A stretch of DNA of 64,000 bases. Origin: Gambelia wislizenii. Taxonomy: Eukaryota; Chordata; Lepidosauria; Squamata; Crotaphytidae. The stretch is taken from the NCBI GenBank assembly GCA_030847615.1, contig JAUMIR010000003.1, positions 26,844,501 to 26,908,500 on the forward strand. The letters are read 5' to 3'. The notes under the pieces were generated by a model, which did no database searches, was not told where the DNA came from, and saw only the letters and a program-made list of their open reading frames with translations. Made by a program: the position numbers and the translations under genes. How positions within the stretch are numbered: position 1 is the stretch's first letter; each line of letters opens with the position of its first letter. This document shows, one piece after another, positions 55,168 to 64,000 of the stretch.

Positions 55168-55990
55168 ATAGAACCATAGACTCTTTTAGAGTTGCAAGGG
55201 ACCACAAAGGCTATTTAGTCCAACCCCCTGCTATGCAGGAATACAGTTACAGCACTCCTGAGAAATGCCTATCCAGCCTCTATTTAAAGACCTCTAGAGA
55301 AGGAGAATTCACCACCCTCCAAGGCAGTCTATTCCACTGTTGGTACAGTTCTTACAGTAAGTTGTTCCTAAAGTGTGCATGGAATCTCTTTTGTATAGTT
55401 TGAATTTTGTCAGAGCGTGCACTCCAATGGTCTCTCTCAGCTGGTTTCTCCACAGTGTGCAAGGTGCCAAAGAATTAGAACCTCAAAGCTCTAATTGCAG
55501 AACTTTACTTACAGAGTATATACAAACTAATAGCTGTCTATCCACAACATGATCTGACAGCACCTCCGGCCACAACGCCAACAATAACACCCTGCAAAGA
55601 ACATAGACTATGTCCACTTATATAGATTGTCCGTGGTATGGTTGCATCAGGTGTGCTGTGTCATCCTGGGTGTGTCCAGTATGAGGTAGTGATGACAGTC
55701 TACGTCTATCACTATGCAGCAGCCTTTGCCTCATGTTGCATCATACAGACTTTTCAATATAGCCATGGTAGCCATATTCTCTCCTGTGAAATTCTGTTAG
55801 ACCTTGGCCCCTTCACTGACAAATTCTTTGGTCCGTGATCTAGTCTCTGGACAGCAAAATACAAACTTGCATTATCTTCTACATGACATCCCTTCAGATA
55901 TTTAAAGATAGTTAGTTCTGCACTGAAATGGTGGATTAACTTTTCAAAGCACATTTCCATCCTCTGTGGCTCAGTAATGCGACTTAGCAT
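55168..55990 (-). mobile_element. CR1 LINE 3' fragment split by an LTR
   Basis: Minus strand: tail and 3' UTR at 55168-55407, and the ORF2 C-terminal region at 55822-55990. The two rejoin at AATT(T/C) on either side of the solo LTR 55408-55821. Confidence 0.75.
55408..55821. mobile_element. Solo LTR inside CR1, 414 bp
   Basis: TGTCAGAGCG at the left and CTGACA at the right (TGTCAG/CTGACA inverted ends), with AATTT / AATTC as a 5-bp target duplication (55403-55407, 55822-55826). Non-coding. Confidence 0.6.
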
Positions 55991-56079
55991 AGCTTTTGGA
56001 AATTGTGTGCTGGCAGCGATGTCCTTGGGAACCCTGTAAAGCTCTCTCTCAGCCTTTACCTGACATCCTTTAACTCAGG

Positions 56080-56210
56080 GGAGGGCAAAGTGTGTCCCTC
56101 CAGATGTTGTTGTAACTCTAGCCTTCCTCACCATTGGCTATGATGGGTAGGGCCAACAGAAGTTGCAGTTCAAGAAATGCATGTAGTGCAGCCTTGGTTC
56201 TTCAGGTGTG
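56080..56210. mobile_element. Palindromic MITE (CCAGATGTTGT family)
   Basis: CCCTCCAGATGTTGTTGTAA at 56096 and the CACCATTGGCTATGATGGGT core match 7330-7500; the right arm is decayed. Confidence 0.5.
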
Positions 56211-56529
56211 TATAATTACATTTGCATTTATATCTACCTATCTACGTATCATGTGCATATACAGACAGTGAGGTGAGAAAAATTTAAATGTAGTATTATT
56301 AACACAAAACTCCTGGCACTAATTAGATAGGTATGATAAAAATCTCTGACTCAATGCAGAGCTCTGGCATGATGTTGGAACTTCCTAATAAACAAATTCC
56401 TCACCTTGTTCTCCATATGATTGCACACACCCCATGTTAGGATGCCAAGCTACCACCCTACCACTACATATTATATCCTAAAGCCCGTGGGCTTGGATCA
56501 GAATTTTAATTTTTTAAAAAAATTAATTA

Positions 56530-56788
56530 GGTATTTATACCCTGCTCTTCAGCCACAAGGCTATCAGAGCAGCTTACAAATTGTTTTAAGCAATAGCAAT
56601 TTACAATCTACACAGCATTAAGCAGTTTCCAGTGTGTTTTAGCTAATTGCCCCCATAAGCTAGGTACTTATTTTACCGACCTATGAAAGGATGGAAGGCT
56701 GGGTGAACCTTTTGAGCCCTCTGGAATCGAACTTGCAACATGGTGACTTGCAGTACTGGCGCTTAACTACTGTGCCACCAGGGCTCCC
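56530..56788 (-). mobile_element. tRNA-derived SINE with L2-like tail
   Basis: Minus strand: a tRNA-like head GGGAGCCCTGGTGGCACAGT (ends 56788) with box B near 56725 (GTTCGATTCCAGAGGGC), a CCAGCCTTCCATCCTTTC body and an L2-like tail (near 56540). A known type of squamate SINE; not a tRNA gene. Confidence 0.65.
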
Positions 56789-56972
56789 TATGGGAGAATG
56801 TGTCTTCCTTTCACAACTTGTCTATTTCCTTTTCCAACATTTCCTTGGGGAATGGTTTAGGGCTACTGAAGGAAAAGGAGAGAAACAATTGTAAGTTGTG
56901 GTTGTTTGCTGTCTAGTAGACTTCAGCTTATGGTAACTATACAAATCAGAGATCTCCAAGAGCCTTGGTCAT

Positions 56973-57744
56973 TGTGATAAGAGAAGCTAGGCAAGCTTGG
57001 TTAGGGGAGAAAGGATACAAAACTAAGGGTAGATAGGGAAAAGCTGTAATAGAGTCTGTCAAGGGGAAGAACTGGATAAGGTTTTGGGGAGCTGTGAACA
57101 ATTAAATAGTTCAGGAGTTAATGTGTGATCTAATTGTGCATTAATAAACTTCTACTTGTTTATTCTTTTTTTTTAACAACTGTGTCTGGCTGTTCCTGTT
57201 AAGTTTTTTTTAAAGATCATTTTTATTGAGTAAAAACTACACAGAATAAAAGCTGAATAAAACATATAACAAAAAATACTACAAAAACAAAATACAAAAT
57301 ATAGAACAAAATAAAGATTATTTGCAACTATCTATTCTGCAGTTATAATTTAACTCTTAGATTTAAACTTCACTCTAATTTATCTAGAAATTATACTTCA
57401 TCTATACATTAACTCATACTAACAAAACCAACAATCATCAGATCACCATCATCTCCTCCTCCCAAAAAAAGTCAATCAGAGGGTTTCAGTCTTTCAATGA
57501 TTTTTCTTTAATCAAAATAACTCATCCATTTCTGCTAAATCGTTCAGTCCCTGTTAAGGTTTGATAGAGAGTCTGGTCATGCTTACCACAGTGAACCCAC
57601 TGAGCAACACAGCCACTGGTCCATATAGGGATCACCTTGAGGCACAAGTACCTGATCTAGGGAGGGATCATGAGGGGCAAGGTGAGTGACAGGAGGCTAA
57701 AGGTTTTGAATTATCAGGCCAGCCTAGAGAGGCGATCCATCACA
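56973..57744. mobile_element. Solo LTR inside BovB, itself interrupted by L1
   Basis: TGTGAT at the left and ATCACA at the right, flanked by the 5-bp duplication GTCAT. AATAAACTTC near 57142 could be its polyadenylation signal. Without the L1 insertion it would be about 417 bp. Non-coding. Confidence 0.6.
57204..57548 (-). mobile_element. 5'-truncated L1 3' end with target duplication
   Basis: Starts with a T-run (poly-A on the minus strand) and ATTTTTATTGAGTAAA; flanked by CCTGTTAAG at 57195-57203 and again at 57550-57558. About 345 bp of L1 3' UTR, no ORF. Confidence 0.65.
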
Positions 57745-57971
57745 GTCATCAACTACCCTGCTCAGGTCTTACAAACTCAGGGCTATGGCGTCCTTGATTT
57801 AATCACTCTATCTGTTATGTAATCTCCCTCTTTTCCTCCTGCACTCTATTTACCAAGTATTATTGTCTTTTCCAATGAGCCATGTCTTCTTATGTCATGT
57901 CCAAGGTATGACAGCCTCAGCAAGTGATATCCTCCATGATGATGATGTGATGATTTATCATTTATATAGTA

Positions 57972-58302
57972 GCCATATTTAAATATTTGAAGGGATGTCA
58001 TACTGAGGATGGAGCAAGCTTGTTTTCTGCTACCCCAGAGACTAGGACATGGAGCAATGGATTCAAACTAAAGGAAAAGAGATTCCACCTAAACATTAGG
58101 AAGAACTTCCAGACTGTAAGAGCTGTTCGACAGTGGAATACAATGCCTTGAACTGTAATAGAGTCTCCTTCTTTGGAGGTTTTTAAACAGAGGCTGCATG
58201 GCCATCTGTCAGGAATGCTTTGATCGTTTATTTCTGCATGGCAGAGGGCTGGACTAGATGGCCTTTATCATCTCTTCCAGCTCTATGATTCTATGATTTT
58301 AT
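57972..58302 (+). mobile_element. CR1 LINE 3' fragment
   Basis: Plus strand: AATATTTGAAGGGATGTCAT, ACCCCAGAGACTAGGACATG, TCCACCTAAACATTAGGAAG, and the tail CTATGATTCTATGA. C-terminal ORF2 and 3' UTR only. Confidence 0.85.
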
Positions 58303-59308
58303 ATCCCACCTTTCTCTGAATAATGGGACTCAACATGGCTAACATTATATTTAAAACAACACAAATTAAAAACAATATAAAAGCCAAAATAAAAGTATAA
58401 ATATAAGATTTAAAAACAGTTAAATAATTTATAAGTCAAAACATTAAACACTAACAATATTAAAATGCATTAAAAGTCTATATACAAACCTTAGAAACCC
58501 TTAGAAACAGCACAGCATTAAAAGTCCAACTCTATTCAATTTGTAGAAGTCTGATGGCATAAAAATGTTTTGACCTGCTGACAGAAGGGCAGCAAGGACT
58601 GGCCCATCCTTGCCTCTCTAGGCAGGAAGTCCCAAAACCTGGGAGCAGCCACCAAGAAGGCCCTCACCCACCAAATGAGCTTGAGAATGTGATGGGACAG
58701 AGAGAAGGGCCTCTCCAGACAATCCTAGAGCTCAAATGGGCACATATAGGGAGATATGGTCCTTCAAATAACGTGGACCCTAGCCGTATAGAGCTTTATA
58801 GGCCAAAACCAGCTCTTTGAATTGTGTTCAGAAACAGACCAGCAATCAATGGAACTGTTGCAACAAGGGAGTTGTGTTTCCCTGTAGCCAGCCCCAATTA
58901 ACAACCTGGCTGCAGCTCTTTGGGCCAATCAAAGTTTCTGAGCACTTTTCAAAGGCAACCCCATGTAGAGTGCATTATAGTAATCCAAACAGGATGTAAC
59001 CAAGCATGTACCACCATGGCCAGATCTGACTTTTTCAGGAACAGGCACAGTTGGCACACTAGCTTTAAGTGTGCAAATGTACTCCTGGTCACTGATGAAA
59101 CCTGGCCTCCAGGCTCAGAGCTGAATCCATGAGTACCCCCAAACTGTGGACCTGTGCTTTCAGGGGGAATGTAACCCCATATAACACAGGCTGAATCTCT
59201 GTTCCCAGATGTGTCTTTTGCCTGACTTCTCTGGATTAAACTTCAACTGGTTTGCCTTTATCCAGTCCATTTCAGCTGCTAGGCAGTGATTTAGCACAGG
59301 AACTCTCT
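58303..59308 (-). mobile_element. L2-like LINE remnant, large part
   Basis: Minus strand; parallels 16260-17262 through AACCTGGCTGCAGCTCTTTG, GGCAACCCCATGTAGAGTGC, AAGCATGTACCACCATGG and GAGTACCCCCAAACTGTGG. It is interrupted by the LINE fragment 59312-59800 and resumes 59801-59985. No open frame. Confidence 0.6.
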
Positions 59309-59311
59309 CTG

Positions 59312-59800
59312 GCTTTTCGTTGCAAATGAAGATTCAGGAAGGACTCATCCCACGCTTTCTGCAAGCACACTGATGACTGAAAAGGCCAAGCCAAGATAAA
59401 CAAGTCAGGTTGCAGAAAGCACAGCAGAAGGTCTCCTTGGGTGATGTTTCTGGGTTGTGGTTCTTTCTGCGTTGTCGTTTCTCTTCAAGACTTGTTCGGC
59501 GTGAGTTCTCAAATAAGGCTGCAGCATTGTAGATAGTGCATCTCCATGCCTCCCGATGTGAGGCCAGGGCGGACCATTGTTGGTGATCAATTTGGCCGAG
59601 CCTGAGATGTTGTTTCAGGGAGTCCTTGTATTGCTTTTTTGGAGCGCCCCTCTTACGCTGACCTGTGGCGAGTTCACCGTAGAGTACTATTTTTGGGAGG
59701 CAATGGTCCTCCATCCTAGAAATGTGCCCTGCCCAACGCAGCTGTGTTCTCAGTATCATGGCCTCAATGCCGGTGATCCCTGCTTGCTCAAGGTGGAAAG
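59312..59800 (-). mobile_element. LINE ORF2 C-terminus with zinc finger, copy 2
   Basis: The minus-strand frame 59759-59334 (141 codons) encodes LRWAGHISRMEDHCLPKIVL, YGELATGQRKRGAPKKQYKD, QWSALASHREAWRC and a C-terminal finger-like CAFCNLTC...GLFSHQCAC. The frame is intact over 141 codons, unlike the broken copy at 10232. It inserted into the L2-like remnant. Such C termini with a zinc finger occur in several non-LTR clades; the clade is not settled. Confidence 0.65.
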
Positions 59801-59985
59801 GAGTAACAGAGCTGGTTTACATCAGCATACTGGAGATACCTGACCCCCAAACTGTGGACAACCTCTCCCAGTGGTTTCATGTAGATGTTAAATAGCATAG
59901 GGAACAAGACTGAACCCTGAGGAACTCCACAGGCCAATGAACTCAAGTGCTTGAAAACTGCTGACTCTCATTCTAGGCTTTCATT

Positions 59986-60776
59986 TGTATAAGATATTGT
60001 ACTGGCTTATTTCTTTTCTCTACAGTACCAGAGGAGGGCTGTTTGGTTGGGCAATCTGTTTTTTGTCTTTCACATCCTCTGGACATCTCTGGCAGGTGTA
60101 ATGTGTCCCTTTCTGCTGCTCACTTCTCAATCCAGCAAGTTCTGCCATCACAGATACAGAACTTTTGTAGCTGTAAATAGCTAAACAAATGCCTTTGGGT
60201 GCCCTCTAGAGTGCTACATAAGAACAGCGGGTTCTGCCAGGGGATGAAGGAAGAAAACCTGTCTTCCTTCTGCTGCTTTGTCTCCTTGCCCATCAGCTCA
60301 GTGTGATCCAAGGCTGGCCACAGTTCAGCCCTGGAATCATGCCATCTCAGCCCTGGAACCTATTTTAAGTGCTATTCCAAGACTCTGGAACATCAGCATC
60401 ACGCCTGCGAACACTGAACTCACTCCCTGAGTACAGACAACTTTGTAGACCAAACAGGACCACCTAGCAACAAGGCACAGCTAGCCACAAGCTTGAGAGA
60501 AACCACAGGTTTGCAAAAGTACAATAAAAAGTAATAATAATCAAAGATGAGGAACTAAATTGTGTTTAATGATATATTCCCCCCCTCTTTTTCTTTGTAT
60601 TTTTCAAAAGTAAAATTGAGTCCTAGTTTTGGGAGAGACGTGAACTATAAATCAAATCAACAGGATTTTTTTTTTAAATCCCAGCCCAATGAGGACTGTA
60701 CATCCTTAGCAGTCACTGAATGTGGAAATCTACTGGAAGAGAAGACCACAAAAAGGAGGGACTGACGTGTCCTGAA
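59986..60776. other. No gene recognised
   Basis: Unique-looking sequence; AT-rich simple runs near 60600 and 60665. No repeat family or RNA gene seen. Confidence 0.35.
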
Positions 60777-61062
60777 TCATAGAGTTGGAAGAGACCACAA
60801 GGGCCATCCAGTCCAACCCCCTGCCATGCAGGAACACACAATCAAAGCACTCCCGATGGATGGCCACCCAGCCTCTGTTTAAAAACCTCCAAAGAAGGAG
60901 ACTCCACCATACTCCGAGGCAGTGCATTCCACTTCCAAGTAGTGCTTACTGTCAGGAAGTTCTTCCTAATGTTTAGGTGGAATCTTTTTCTTGTAGTTTG
61001 AACCCATTGCTAGTATGTGGAGCAGCAGAAAACAAGCTTGCCCCATCCTCAACCATCCTGGT
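60777..61062 (-). mobile_element. CR1 LINE 3' fragment
   Basis: Minus strand: AATCATAGAGTTGGAAGAGA, CCCCCTGCCATGCAGGAA, CAGGAAGTTCTTCCTAATGT and CAAGCTTGCCCCATCCTC. Close to the copy at 12851-13262. Confidence 0.85.
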
Positions 61063-61240
61063 TAGAATGAGGGCATGGATCTGTGGAAATGGAAGAGTTT
61101 GAGGAAAAGGGGTTAAATGGCTGACTGGAAATATCTATCCTCTGATTTTTCTCTCTGTTCCTTCTTGCTACTGCTGTGTAGGGAGAAAGTGGGGGAAAAA
61201 AGGATTTATTTATTTATTCATTTATCTAAAACGTTTATTA

Positions 61241-61310
61241 GAGCCAGCATGGCAAAGTGGTTTGAGTGTTGGACTAAGAGCTGTGGCTAGCAGAGTGTGG
61301 TTTATGACAG
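61241..61310 (+). mobile_element. tRNA-SINE head fragment
   Basis: GAGCCAGCATGGCAAAGTGG and TTTGAGTGTTGGACTAAGAG match the start of the Sauria-type tRNA SINE (box A region); the rest is missing or decayed. Confidence 0.55.
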
Positions 61311-61510
61311 ACCTACAGCCTACTCCATACTGCATACTTCATGTGAGGCTCTTAGTAGCTAACAACAACTCTGTGGTGTTCTTCAGAGGTATCACAAGGC
61401 TTTTGCAGGTTGGAAGTGGGGTGGAAACTGAGAGACTACCTTACAATATCCTGCAGTATTATCTGGTGCTTTTACTTCAGTACTGGAAGTTGGGCTGAGT
61501 GAATAGTATA

Positions 61511-61740
61511 CAGTTGTCCCTCCGTATCCACAGATTTTGTATCCACGGATTTAAGTATTCATGGCTTGAAAATATTCTTAAAAAAATAATAATCCAAAAA
61601 GCAAACCTTGATTTTGGCATCTTATATAAGGGACACCATTTTGCTATGCCACTGCATATAATGGGACTTGAGTATTCATGGACTTTGGTATCCATGGGGT
61701 GTACTGAAACCAAACCCCAGTGAATATGAAGGGACAACTG
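61511..61740. mobile_element. Tigger-like MITE, near full length
   Basis: 230 bp, TA on both sides; ends CAGTTGTCCCTCCGTATCC and GAAGGGACAACTG. Same subfamily as 34221-34451. Confidence 0.85.
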
Positions 61741-61929
61741 TACTATGGTCTGGCACTGTAGTTCACTGTTGTATTCAGAATATAAATTTGGCAATCAATC
61801 AATACGTAAGAATCAGAGTACATGCAAAAGTAAGTGAATAGCTGGTTGTATCAGCTCATTTAAAGAGATGGATTACAATCAGGTGCATAAATAATTAGGC
61901 AGACCTGAGAGGTCAAATCCTATAAAACA

Positions 61930-62470
61930 GGCATGGGCAAAATCTGGCCTATTGGCTCCCTGTGGCCCCCTGGCACATTTTTGTGGCCCCGGGGCCCTCC
62001 AAAGGTCAAAAAATAGTTTTGGGAAAAAATGTGTTTTCAAAAAAATAATTTTGCATTCCCCCCTCCCAATTTTATTTTGTTTTTCTCCCTAATTCTTGCA
62101 ATTACCTCTTGGGTGCATAATTACCACATCTGGAGGCCCCTTGGGTCCTCAAGAGACTAAAAAACTATTTTGTGATTTTTTTTTAAAAAAGTATTTTTTG
62201 CCCCAAAATGCTCTCCAGGTGGCATGGGGGGCATTTTGGACACATTTTGGGTAGGGGGATGGACCATTTTAGACCTCGGAGAAGCCTCTTATTAAAACAA
62301 AATATGAACAGCAGAAATGGCTTCTGCTCATTTCCTGTTGTTAAAAAAAGGCCTCTCTTGGGCTTAACATGGCCCAGGAAGGCCGCAAAACATGGTGCAA
62401 ATGTTGTACACCCTCTAGAGGATGATTAGGGGCATTAGAGAACATTTTTTAATTTTATTTTTTTGCAGAG
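61930..62470. repeat. Unclassified repeat-like block
   Basis: The GCCTATTGGCTCCCTGTGGCC... and CCCCGGGGCCCTCC words have the feel of an old DNA transposon, but neither end nor family was established. Confidence 0.25.
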
Positions 62471-63149
62471 GGAGGGTCATACGGAAACACACCATGCCAT
62501 GACTGAAAGACATCCCTAAGGACCTCCAAAAATTGTTATCACTGTGCATCATCTAGAAAAGCTTACAAAACAATTTCAAAGCATTTGGAGGTTCCATCTA
62601 TCCCCTGTCTAATGGAACTCACAACTCAACAATTGGGGCAGGGGGAGAATGGTATTCATAGGAAGACAGACAAGAGGAAACTGTTGGTCTGCAAAAAGAA
62701 CATTGCTGCTTATCTGAATTTTACTGGATATCACATAGATGATTCCTAACACTTCTGGAATGACGTTATCTTGACAGATCTTCTAGGACATGTGAAATGA
62801 TATGTAGGAATGGATTGAAAATGAGGTGAAGTCTGGAGGGGATGAAACAAAGGACTTAGTGGGGGGAAGATATCTTTTTAAAAAGCAGTTTAGGGGGATT
62901 GCTGTTCGCTGTGGATAGGACTGCAGAACCTCAAGGCCTGGCCCTTAGTCTCCAGTTTTTATGGACCATCTCCAAGCTGGACATAAGTGAGCAAATTCTT
63001 CAGTTTTGATGGGCTCAGCTCTGGGCAAGAAGAACAGACTGTATGCAAAACTCCAGCTCAGATCACAGAGCAGAAGTTTGCTATTTTTTCCAAGGCTTAA
63101 TTGATTGGTCACTGTAACTTCCAAAGACTCTCTAGGGAATCTATGTATT

Positions 63150-63715
63150 GATTTCATTAGCTTTCTCTTTCCCTCCCAGTCCTTGTAATGTTAGGGCTCA
63201 TCTTCTCTTCCACTCTGCATCTCCCTTCTGGCTAGAAACAAGTTGGAAAGATTAAATATTCCTTATCTCCTTTGGAAGCAGTCCCTTTAGCTAAGATTCC
63301 TCTGCTGATTTCTAAACAGGAAAATATCTTCTCTCTGTGTGCATGTGTTTGAATGACAAGCTGTGAGCAATAGTGTTTGGTACAGCCGGCACTCCGTATC
63401 CATGTAGCTTGCATTCACGGATTCAACTATCCATGTTTTGAAAACATACAATTCCCCCCCCCCCAAAGCAAACCTTGATTTTGCTATTTTATATAAGGGG
63501 CACCATTTTACTACACCATTGTATATGGGACTTGAGCATCCACAGATTTTGGTATCCACAGAAGGTCCTGGAACCAAACTCCAGTGGATACGATGGGCCC
63601 CCTGTACTTAATGCATAATACTTAATGACATCACCAAGGACTGCTCCGAGGTCTCAGATTTTGGCTTTGAAACATTAGGGCCTGGGGTGTTCCTGACCTG
63701 GCACTCTTAAGTTGT
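63150..63715. repeat. Unclassified interspersed repeat, copy B, split by a MITE
   Basis: Second copy of the repeat at 1075-1370, same order and strand, interrupted by the MITE 63383-63604 at a TA. It contains CCCTTTAGCTAAGATTCC and CTTAATGACATCACCAAGG. Confidence 0.5.
63383..63604. mobile_element. Tigger-like MITE
   Basis: 222 bp between TA dinucleotides (63381-63382, 63605-63606); ends CAGCCGGCACTCCGTATCC and GGGCCCCCTG. Inside, TATATAAGGGGCACCATTTT as in 61511-61740. Confidence 0.75.
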
Positions 63716-64000
63716 GGAATAGTTGTGGGAGGACTTCCCCTGTTTTTTCGTCTGTGTGTGGGTTGGCGGGGGGTTAGAACCTTTTCTCTCTTTTTAAGTT
63801 TTCTTGACTGTCTTCTGAGCCTAGGATTAATCCTGAACAGAAACAGTCCTCTGAGAACAGGATGGCAACTGTGGTGCTCTAGATTTTGTTACAACTCCCA
63901 CATCTAAGGGGCACATGAATTCCACCCCCCCATCATAGAGGGTGAAGAGACACCCAGGTGTAGATATTTCATCTTAGACCAGATATTTTCTTTTCTCTCC

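Larger units (their letters stand above)
56908..57935 (-). mobile_element. BovB LINE 3' fragment split by an LTR
   Basis: Pieces 56908-56972 and 57750-57935 match the BovB copies at 20126 and 29283 and rejoin at GTCAT (56968-56972, 57745-57749). Confidence 0.7.

Noticed and set aside
56700..56788. tRNA gene on the minus strand
   Set aside because: tRNA-like boxes are present but no cloverleaf; the sequence continues into a SINE body with an L2-like tail.
53600..64000. Further EGF exon upstream of 53533
   Set aside because: Scanned for the C-x8-C-x3-C-x-C pattern on the minus strand and found none; short exons of another type could have been missed.

Overview
The window is vertebrate nuclear DNA, almost certainly from a squamate reptile (lizard). 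It has long introns, consensus GT-AG splice sites and a repeat community typical of lizards: CR1, L2, L1 and BovB LINEs, Penelope-like elements, Sauria-type and 5S-rRNA-derived SINEs, Tigger-like, mariner and hAT DNA transposons, and solo LTRs. There are no bacterial-style genes, operons or CRISPR arrays. The genus cannot be read from the sequence alone.

The only host gene I can support lies on the minus strand from about 53533 down to 3564. Twelve exons each encode one laminin-type (eight-cysteine) EGF-like repeat. Ten exons are 129 bp, one is 126 bp and one is 132 bp. All start and end in phase 1, so the joined reading frame is open for 516 codons. Repeat order and spacing best fit the C-terminal half of MEGF6 (multiple EGF-like domains 6), a secreted or extracellular protein; MEGF10/11-type genes are the alternative. 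Neither end of the gene is in the window: the signal peptide, N-terminal domains and the last exon(s) lie outside. In transcript order the exons start at 53533, 50206, 49884, 41285, 39531, 37163, 13913, 9783, 7049, 5416, 4093 and 3692 (minus-strand first bases).

The introns are mostly transposon graveyards. Introns at 13.9-37.0 kb (23 kb) and 41.3-49.8 kb (8.5 kb) are the largest. The latter is swollen by a 6.1 kb L1 (41855-47991) with a 16-bp target-site duplication; it has lost its endonuclease region and carries a CR1 tail. The 23 kb intron holds several BovB copies, an L2 copy with a readable ORF, a decayed mariner, an inverted Penelope pair, and a BovB < 5S-SINE < hAT nest. The flank at 53.6-64 kb holds CR1, BovB and L2 copies interrupted by solo LTRs, a truncated L1 and a zinc-finger LINE fragment.

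I found no new multi-gene system. The most noteworthy items are the regular exon-per-EGF array with one nine-cysteine repeat, the nested insertions whose order can be read from target duplications, two related foldback elements, an inverted Penelope endonuclease pair, a hammerhead-like core motif in a Penelope-type remnant, and an unclassified repeat present near both window ends. All homology statements rest on reading by eye and family knowledge; no database search was run.
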